Virus record (IMG/VR): IMGVR_UViG_3300032087_006300
Coordinates: 1 to 28,647 of that record
Direction: 5' to 3' (one strand)
DNA length: 28,647 nucleotides
Origin: a virus
Position 1 is the first letter of the stretch; every line of letters begins with the position of its first letter. A program made the translations under genes and the position numbers. The notes beneath the pieces are model-generated. The model saw only the letters and a list, made by a program, of their open reading frames with translations, did no database searches and was not told where the DNA came from. This document shows, one piece after another, positions 23,454-28,647 of the stretch.

Positions 23454-24254
23454 ATGGCAGGATCAGTAACATTATATTTAACATCAGCATCAGCAGGAGC
23501 AGGTAACTTTCAAATTTACCACACTAGTGCTGATCCTGGTAATCTAATAGCACAAAACGTAAGTTCGGCTTCTTTAGCTGCAGGATATTGTACTAATGAA
23601 GTGTATAGTACTTATGTGGTAAAAAGTGATACAGTTGATTGTCAAAATCAAGTATTAGTTTACCCAGGAGGAGCTCCAGTACCAACTCCTACTCCTACAT
23701 TAGTAGGTCCTACACCAACTCCAAGTACTTTACCTACTTTAACTGATGGTTGGAGAATAACTGCAGGTGCTGTAACATTTGGTGGAGGTAGTGTAATAGG
23801 ATATCATAGAGGAACTGTTTATGGTTGTCCAACTCCTGCTGTAGCAATAGGAAGTGAAGTTAGTCCTACTACAACTACGGTTAATTTACCAGGTACTGAT
23901 TGTTATTGGACTAGTATATTTGGTGCTAATATATCAAAAGGGTATGGTGTAACAGGGATTGGTGCTGCATCTAATATTACATTGACTCAATTTACTTACG
24001 ATAATAGTTCTGGTATATTAGTATTTGCAGCTACTAATGGTACTGCTACTAGTAATATCGGTAATGGTAGTTTATCAGGTACAATTGTAGGTAATAATAG
24101 TACAAGTGGTACTTGGTCTGTTAATTACACTGTTGGTACAACATATGTAGATAATAATGGTGCAGGTACAAGTTACACAGTAGAAAGTACTGGGACTATG
24201 TCTATCAGTGGTTTAACTCTTACCAATGGTGTAACGTATAATATAACTGTTTAA
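23454..24254 (+). CDS. Tail appendage protein with short Pro/Thr linker
   Basis: This 266-aa protein starts 1 nt after the giant tail-tip gene. Residues 3-72 form a small beta domain (SVTLYLTSASAGAGNFQIYH, then LAAGYCTNEVY and DCQNQVLVYPGG) of a type found at ends of Bacteroidetes phage tail proteins. A linker at about 75-95 has PVPTPTPTLVGPTPTPS. The remainder is Gly/Ser/Thr-rich beta with TVYGCP and TDCYWTS Cys sites and no Lys beyond the middle, consistent with an exposed fibre or adhesin. Third protein in this region with a Pro/Thr linker. Exact role unknown. Confidence 0.6.
   Translation: MAGSVTLYLTSASAGAGNFQIYHTSADPGNLIAQNVSSASLAAGYCTNEVYSTYVVKSDTVDCQNQVLVYPGGAPVPTPTPTLVGPTPTPSTLPTLTDGWRITAGAVTFGGGSVIGYHRGTVYGCPTPAVAIGSEVSPTTTTVNLPGTDCYWTSIFGANISKGYGVTGIGAASNITLTQFTYDNSSGILVFAATNGTATSNIGNGSLSGTIVGNNSTSGTWSVNYTVGTTYVDNNGAGTSYTVESTGTMSISGLTLTNGVTYNITV
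23676..23738 (+). repeat. Pro/Thr linker in the 266-aa tail protein
   Basis: Twenty-one codons that are mainly Pro and Thr, with the same mixed codon use as the larger stalks. Confidence 0.85.
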
Positions 24255-24257
24255 AAA

Positions 24258-24377
24258 ATGGCAAAAGTAAAAGATTTATCACCAGAAGAATTACAAAAAG
24301 CAAAAAATGAAATTTTAGCTATGGGTATACCTTTGGTAGAACTTAATAACATAGAAATTGAACAAGATAGACAATAA
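24258..24377 (+). CDS. 39-aa hypothetical protein before the tape measure
   Basis: A complete ATG-TAA frame of 39 codons begins 3 nt after the preceding stop (MAKVKDLSPEELQKAKNEIL, then AMGIPLVELNN) and ends 26 nt before the tape measure start. It is strongly helical and charged, with an SPEEL helix start. Spacing, good start and coding-like content support it. Position just before the tape measure recalls the small chaperone genes of other siphophages, but the real chaperone is at 14612. Confidence 0.6.
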   Translation: MAKVKDLSPEELQKAKNEILAMGIPLVELNNIEIEQDRQ

Positions 24378-24403
24378 TCTAGTGAATTAGTTTATTTATT
24401 ATT

Positions 24404-25993
24404 ATGGCTACAAAAACCTATAAAATAGATATTGATGTCGAAAGTAAAACACTTGGACAACTAGAAGACGAATTAGCTCAGATTAATGATGAGTTAAAAC
24501 AGGTCGATAGAAATAGTCAAGCATTTACAGACTTATCTAAAAAATCACAAGCTCTAACAGCAGAAATTGAAAAAACTAACAATGCCATTGATGGTATTAA
24601 GTTAGAAGATAAATTACAAGCTGCTGATGGAGCAATTAAGGTTTTTGGTGGTAGTTTACAGACTGTAGTAGGTACTTTAGGTACTCTTGGTATAGAATCA
24701 GAAGTATTTGGTGAATTTGAAGAAAAAGCAGCCTCAGCTATTGCTGTAGGTATGGGTATTAAAGATGTATCTGAAGGCTTTGGTCAATTTACCATGGTAA
24801 TGAAGAAATCTGGTATTGCTGCTAAATTATTTGGTAGTACAACCAGTAAAGCTCTTATTGCAACAGGTGTAGGAGCATTTGTAGTACTTTTAGGAACAGT
24901 AATTGCATATTGGGATGATATTACCAAAGCAGTTAAGAGGTTTGCAGATTCAACACCATTTGTAGGTAAGGCAATTGATGCAGTAAAAGATGCATTTAAT
25001 ACTTTATTTGATGCTGCTAGACCAGTATTAGAGTTTTTAGGTATTTTACCAGATGAAGCTGAAAGAGCTCAAATGGCTATTGTTGAAACTACTAATGTAG
25101 CAATATCAGAGTTAGAAAGAGAGTTAGCTATAGCACAAGCAGCTGGTGAATCAGCAAGAAAAATATTTGAACTCAGAGAAGAGTTAATTAAAAATGAAAT
25201 AGAAAATCTCAAAGCAGCAAATGCTGAAAAAGAAGAGATTTACAAAAAAGAAACAGAACTATTAGCATTACAAGCAGCCGAACAGAAACGACTTAGAGAA
25301 GAAATGGCTAATAATGTTGTTAGAGAAAAAGTAACAACAGTAAATGCAATAGGTCAAGCTGGAATTGTTGAGTTAGAAACTGCAAAAATTGTCGCAGACA
25401 ATACAAAAATAATTAATCAACAACAGTTAAGAGATAATGAAGAGTATGCTAAACAAGTAATACTTAATCAACAAAAATTAGATGCTGCAAGACAGATGTC
25501 GTTTGATAACGTTGTAGCTATTGCTGGTGCAGAATCAAAAGTAGGAAGAGCAGCATTAATTGCTAAACAAATCTTACTTGCCAAAGAATTAATTGCTGAA
25601 GCTAAAAGTACATTGACTTTTGCAACTTTAAAAGGTTCAGAAGCTACAGTAGCAACAGCAACAGGTGCAGCAAAAACAGCAGCTATTGGATTTCCGCAAA
25701 ATATTCCTTTACTTATAGCATATGCAGCACAGGCAGCAGGTATTATTGCTGCAGTTGTGAGTGCAGTTAAAGGAGCTAAATCAGCTGCTAAAGGTGTAGG
25801 TGGGACAGGTCCATCGGTAAACATTCCAACACCTAGAGGAGCAATAACACCACCGGTGTCAGCACAACAACAACAAGCTCCAGAAACGCAATTGACAGCA
25901 ACACCAACTATAAGAGCTTATGTTCTATCAGGTGATGCTACTTCTGCTCAAGAAGCAGATGCTAAGTTAAATGCAAGAAGAACTTTAGGATAA
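24404..25993 (+). CDS. Tape measure protein
   Basis: This 529-aa protein has an N-terminal coiled coil (TLGQLEDELAQINDELKQVD, 17-36), a helical middle and two hydrophobic segments: 150-169 (ALIATGVGAFVVLLGTVIAY) and 434-455 (around PLLIAYAAQAAGIIAAVVSA). The C-terminal end AYVLSGDATSAQEADAKLNA is a common ending in tape measures of Bacteroidetes phages. The protein sets tail length and may help DNA cross the inner membrane. At roughly 0.15 nm per residue it would suggest a tail near 80 nm, an estimate only. It is shorter than most tape measures and lies well downstream of the chaperone. Confidence 0.85.
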   Translation: MATKTYKIDIDVESKTLGQLEDELAQINDELKQVDRNSQAFTDLSKKSQALTAEIEKTNNAIDGIKLEDKLQAADGAIKVFGGSLQTVVGTLGTLGIESEVFGEFEEKAASAIAVGMGIKDVSEGFGQFTMVMKKSGIAAKLFGSTTSKALIATGVGAFVVLLGTVIAYWDDITKAVKRFADSTPFVGKAIDAVKDAFNTLFDAARPVLEFLGILPDEAERAQMAIVETTNVAISELERELAIAQAAGESARKIFELREELIKNEIENLKAANAEKEEIYKKETELLALQAAEQKRLREEMANNVVREKVTTVNAIGQAGIVELETAKIVADNTKIINQQQLRDNEEYAKQVILNQQKLDAARQMSFDNVVAIAGAESKVGRAALIAKQILLAKELIAEAKSTLTFATLKGSEATVATATGAAKTAAIGFPQNIPLLIAYAAQAAGIIAAVVSAVKGAKSAAKGVGGTGPSVNIPTPRGAITPPVSAQQQQAPETQLTATPTIRAYVLSGDATSAQEADAKLNARRTLG

Positions 25994-26020
25994 CAATATA
26001 TAAATATATACATATATATT

Positions 26021-26815
26021 ATGAAAATTTTTGAATTAATTATTGACAAATTAGATGAACTAACAGGTGTAGATGCAGTTGCACTTGTAGAAAACCCAGC
26101 AATACAAGCAGATTTTTTTGCATTTAAACAAACAGATATTGAAGATGCAATTACATTAAATATAATAAAACAAGCTATAAAAGAAAACTTTGTAGATAGA
26201 ATACCAGGTGAAAGTAAAGAGGACTACATGGAAAGATGTGTACCTAAATTAAGATCTGAAGGATATGATCAAGATCAGTCAGTTGCAATATGTTTAGATA
26301 CATTCGATTTAGACGTTACTTCATTACCTGATTATACAAACGAAATAAAAGAAGAGAAACGCTCTTTTACAGATAATAACGCTAAATTTACGTTTTCTCT
26401 TAACGAAGATCAACAAATGGTTGTAGGACCATTAATGATCCCTAACAAATTAATTTTTAGAGTAGATGAAAACGGTGATCCTTACTATGTTTTCTTTAGT
26501 GAAGACACTATAAAAGATATTGCTGAAAAATTAATGAGAGAAAAATATATTGATAAGATAAATCTTGAACATAATCCAGATGAAACAGTAAATGGATACA
26601 TGGTTTCTACTTGGATTATAGAAGATGAGCTAAAAGATAAACAACAAGTTTATGGATTTAACTTTCCCAAAGGTACTTGGATGGGTCAATATAAAATTGA
26701 AGATAAAAGTGTTTGGGAAAAAGTAAAAGCTGGTGAAATTAAAGGGTTTAGTGTAGAAGGGTTTTTTGGAGATAAATTTATTCAAGCAAAAAACATACCA
26801 GATGGAATCAAGTAA
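26021..26815 (+). CDS. Prohead maturation protease, XkdF-like (S78 type)
   Basis: This 264-aa protein matches the XkdF-type phage serine protease (PF14550-like). The N-terminus, DELTGVDAVALVENPAIQAD (12-31), is usual for the family. After a Cys-containing helical insert (54-93) come VVGPLMIPNKLIF (134-146), INLEHNPDE (180-188, H184 likely catalytic) and EIKGFSVEGFF (239-249, S244 likely nucleophile). It would cleave scaffold and capsid N-termini during head maturation. Normally this gene sits beside portal or capsid; here it lies at the other end of the late block, after the tape measure. Its end overlaps the next start by 14 nt. Confidence 0.82.
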   Translation: MKIFELIIDKLDELTGVDAVALVENPAIQADFFAFKQTDIEDAITLNIIKQAIKENFVDRIPGESKEDYMERCVPKLRSEGYDQDQSVAICLDTFDLDVTSLPDYTNEIKEEKRSFTDNNAKFTFSLNEDQQMVVGPLMIPNKLIFRVDENGDPYYVFFSEDTIKDIAEKLMREKYIDKINLEHNPDETVNGYMVSTWIIEDELKDKQQVYGFNFPKGTWMGQYKIEDKSVWEKVKAGEIKGFSVEGFFGDKFIQAKNIPDGIK

Positions 26816-26963
26816 TGTTCAAACCGCATCTATTGGTTATTTTAGTTCAAGTGTTATTAGTTTTCTACATTTTGAAGACATTATACTCGCTATACTTTTA
26901 GGTTTCTTTGGAGCTTTAGGAGCTTGGGTATTTAAGTATTTAATGAGTAAAATAGATAAATAA
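26802..26963 (+). CDS. Small holin-like membrane protein
   Basis: This 53-aa protein starts at the ATG at 26802; an upstream in-frame ATG at 26766 is less likely because it would overlap the protease gene more. After a polar start (MESSNVQTASIGYFSSS) comes one hydrophobic segment (about 24-45, DIILAILLGFFGALGAWVFK) and a short basic end. Small proteins of this shape are common at the end of late blocks in Bacteroidetes phages and may be holins, but no lysin gene stands next to it. Confidence 0.6.
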   Translation: MESSNVQTASIGYFSSSVISFLHFEDIILAILLGFFGALGAWVFKYLMSKIDK

Positions 26964-26966
26964 AAA

Positions 26967-27037
26967 AAGGAAAGTAGCCAGCTTTTTAGTATGAGCGTAC
27001 AAAATGAATAACCGTGCTGACTACTCCCTTTTCAGAA
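26967..27037. terminator. Structured element, probable bidirectional terminator between convergent units
   Basis: AAAAGG...AGTAGCCAGC on the left pairs with GCTGACTACT...CCTTTT on the right (9 of 10 in the inner arm, an A-rich/T-rich outer arm), around a loop of about 30 nt with a possible second hairpin. A/T-rich flanks can act as U runs on both strands. It lies between the last plus-strand gene and the last gene of the minus-strand operon. The 109-nt gap 26964-27072 holds nothing else that I see. Confidence 0.6.
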
Positions 27038-27072
27038 CAGTTACGTAGCAATTATAATATAGGAATTATTTT

Positions 27073-27876
27073 TTAATTATCAAACATAAATGGTTTAAAA
27101 TACTGTCTCCAGTCACTTTTTATTAGTTTAAAAGTTTCTGGATTTTTTTTTATAATAAAATCAAAGTATTTTTCGTCACTTCCTATAAGTCCTTTATCTA
27201 AATACTCTCTTACCAAATTTATATATTGTTTTTTCAACGGGTTTAACCTAAAACCAGGTATTGTAAAGCATCCTCCGTGTGTAAATCTCATTTGAGATAG
27301 TATATGAGTGTCATTATTATGTATTGAGATGTTATCGTGGTGTTGGAAAAAAGTTGGTTTAGTGTTATCAATCTTATTTACGTCTGGCCATTTAGTGTTT
27401 TTATATAATTCAGGTTGTTCTCTATATAAAGCAAAATCTTTCCATATTAATAAGTCATTTGGAAAAAATTGGTTTAAATATACTTCATACATAAAAGAAA
27501 GTTTACTAAACATTATAATATTATACCAAGGTTGACACATTTCTGGTACGTCGTCAAACTGTACTACTTTACTAAACTGGGTACTTTTCATTAAACTGTC
27601 AATATCGTTATAGAACATTTTATACATTTCTAATTCGGTTTTTTCTTTTACAATTACCTTAGTATTATTTAAATGTTCGTCAAATTTTTGTCTAATTTTT
27701 ATTATGTCTAATGAAAACTTTTCTTCTGTAAAAATAACAATAGGACAGTCTATACTTAATACTTGTTCACCCCAGTGTAAATAAGTATGGTAGGACATTT
27801 TAAAGTTTTTCCAATTTTCTCTACCTATATCATATAAACAGGTAACTATTACAGGTTTTTTTAAATCCATTCCCAA
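27073..27876 (-). CDS. HtrL/YibB-like putative glycosyltransferase
   Basis: This 267-aa protein belongs by pattern to the HtrL/YibB family (PF09612), considered glycosyltransferases in surface polysaccharide loci. The N-terminus is PVIVTCLYDIGRENWKNF (8-25), the family's TxxYDIGR-like start. Further on come CPIVIFTEEKF (44-54), QPWYNIIMFSKLSFMYE (115-131), LLIWKDFALY (142-151) and HGGCFTIPG (200-208). No signal or membrane segment is seen. It is the last gene of the minus-strand operon and overlaps the preceding gene by 16 nt. Reaction and acceptor are unknown. Confidence 0.68.
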   Translation of the reverse strand: MGMDLKKPVIVTCLYDIGRENWKNFKMSYHTYLHWGEQVLSIDCPIVIFTEEKFSLDIIKIRQKFDEHLNNTKVIVKEKTELEMYKMFYNDIDSLMKSTQFSKVVQFDDVPEMCQPWYNIIMFSKLSFMYEVYLNQFFPNDLLIWKDFALYREQPELYKNTKWPDVNKIDNTKPTFFQHHDNISIHNNDTHILSQMRFTHGGCFTIPGFRLNPLKKQYINLVREYLDKGLIGSDEKYFDFIIKKNPETFKLIKSDWRQYFKPFMFDN

Positions 27877-28601
27877 TTTATTTTACCGTGTTTATGTTTT
27901 ACTTTAACTAGTTCGTCATTAAAGTAGTTAGATTGTGAATCACTGTTAAATATTGTGTCTAACGTCATTCCAAAATAATTTAATACAGTAGGTACAAACC
28001 CTTCTGAATAACCGTAGATACCTTCTTTTAGTAATTGTGTTAATTTAGCCAAAGCGTTATTACTTAATCTAACAATAGGAAAGAAACTACCAAAATATTC
28101 TGTTGTATCTGGAAATAATATGTCACCTACTCCAGGAAATCTTTCAAACCATGTAGGCCCTGATGTTGTATTGTAGTCTATAACAGGTATGTTTAATTGA
28201 GATTTTACTGATGGTTCTTTAAAACAGTAATACGATATAAAATCACTTCTATTTGTTTCAAATGATTTAAAAAAAGTGTCAAAATTATCTATAGTTACAT
28301 CATCATCAAAAAACCAGTAATAATTATAATTTTTATTGTTTATATAATAATAAACCATCCTTAGGTGTGCATAAAACCAAATTATGTTACGGTTACCATA
28401 AGAATTCCAATAATGTTTTTTACTTACACTACCTTCGAATTTAAAAGTGTTTCTAATATCTTGTTCTGTGTATTGTAATCCTACATTTAATGGTTGATAA
28501 GTAACGTCTGTTAAATAGTCAAAATTTAAACCTGCATTTGACCAGTAATTATCGTAACTTTTAAAAGTACCGTGATGGGTACAAACTACATTTTTATTCA
28601 T
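27861..28601 (-). CDS. Putative GT-A glycosyltransferase with DDD motif
   Basis: This 246-aa protein has a GT-A-style metal motif: YYWFFDDDVTIDN at about 94-106 (D99-D101), directly after NIIWFYAHLRMVYYYINN (72-89). Later come DFISYYCFKEPS (120-131), GSFFPIVRLSN (171-181), GYSEGFVPTV (197-206) and the end HKHGKINWEWI. This set is found in phage- and capsule-associated transferases of marine Bacteroidetes, named here only from pattern. Its start codon sits in the terminally repeated 91 bases (28599-28601, same as 43-45), which puts it 8 nt inside the gene at 38-835 on the circular map. It overlaps the next gene by 16 nt. Confidence 0.68.
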   Translation of the reverse strand: MNKNVVCTHHGTFKSYDNYWSNAGLNFDYLTDVTYQPLNVGLQYTEQDIRNTFKFEGSVSKKHYWNSYGNRNIIWFYAHLRMVYYYINNKNYNYYWFFDDDVTIDNFDTFFKSFETNRSDFISYYCFKEPSVKSQLNIPVIDYNTTSGPTWFERFPGVGDILFPDTTEYFGSFFPIVRLSNNALAKLTQLLKEGIYGYSEGFVPTVLNYFGMTLDTIFNSDSQSNYFNDELVKVKHKHGKINWEWI

Positions 28602-28647
28602 ATAACTTTTTTATTTCATCATGTATTTTGGGTATACGGTTAAACTG
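28557..28647. repeat. Terminal direct repeat, right copy
   Basis: Exact copy of bases 1-91. From 28594 to 28647 it contains the last codons of the gene at 38-835 (minus strand), which should not be annotated as a second gene. Confidence 0.97.

Noticed and set aside
25468-25824. 118-aa minus-strand open frame opposite the tape measure
   Set aside because: Ala-rich antisense shadow of the hydrophobic and Ala-rich tape measure C-terminus.
3549-26815. Gene transfer agent rather than a phage
   Set aside because: Structural genes without replication genes recall such agents, but a closed unit with its own terL, promoters, morons and glycosyltransferases, and no flanking bacterial genes, fits a phage genome better.
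28594-28647. Partial second glycosyltransferase gene at the right edge
   Set aside because: It is the terminal repeat copy of the end of the gene at 38-835.

Overview
This window looks like a complete tailed-phage genome from an uncultivated or environmental source whose host is a member of the Bacteroidota, probably Flavobacteriia. The first 91 bases are repeated exactly as the last 91, and a gene cluster reads through the join, so the replicon is best read as a circular map of about 28,556 bp. Four signs support the host call: AT-rich DNA; almost no Shine-Dalgarno sequences before starts; several promoters of the Bacteroidetes form TTG-N19/20-TAnnTTTn; and structural proteins typical of Bacteroidetes phages (ASYA-repeat fibre, short tape measure, XkdF-type protease, Thr/Pro-rich tail proteins). 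A tape measure, tail chaperone and HK97 gp10-like protein point to a siphovirus.

Layout. Minus strand, continuous over the contig join (2546 down to 38, then 28601 down to 27073): a tightly overlapping five-gene operon of a GIY-YIG nuclease, a GT60-like peptide glycosyltransferase and three more putative glycosyltransferases. Plus strand 2832-10067: head and fibre block (scaffold-like protein, major capsid protein, probable tail tube protein, structural protein, portal, connector, large fibre, 39-aa protein). Intrinsic terminators follow the capsid and tube genes, and another ends the block. Plus 10227-11833: overlapping early-type operon led by a sigma-70-like factor with its own promoter. 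Plus 11887-12763: two small lipoprotein genes, each with its own near-identical promoter. Plus 12831-26963: terminase small and large subunits, a tail assembly chaperone with a hidden -1 frameshift extension at a T9 run, tail completion proteins, baseplate and tail-tip proteins with mucin-like Pro/Thr stalks, tape measure, prohead protease and a holin-like protein. A structured element, probably a bidirectional terminator, separates this block from the convergent glycosyltransferase operon.

How the parts may work together. The packaging, head and tail sets look nearly complete. I see no polymerase, primase, helicase, integrase, repressor or endolysin, so replication must lean on the host, or the genes are unrecognisable. 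The most striking combination is a four-glycosyltransferase operon in the same small genome as several tail proteins that carry long PTPTPTAT stalks and repeated Cys-bounded modules. GT60 enzymes in eukaryotes modify Thr or hydroxyproline on proteins. A plausible but unproven idea is that this phage O-glycosylates its own tail appendages.
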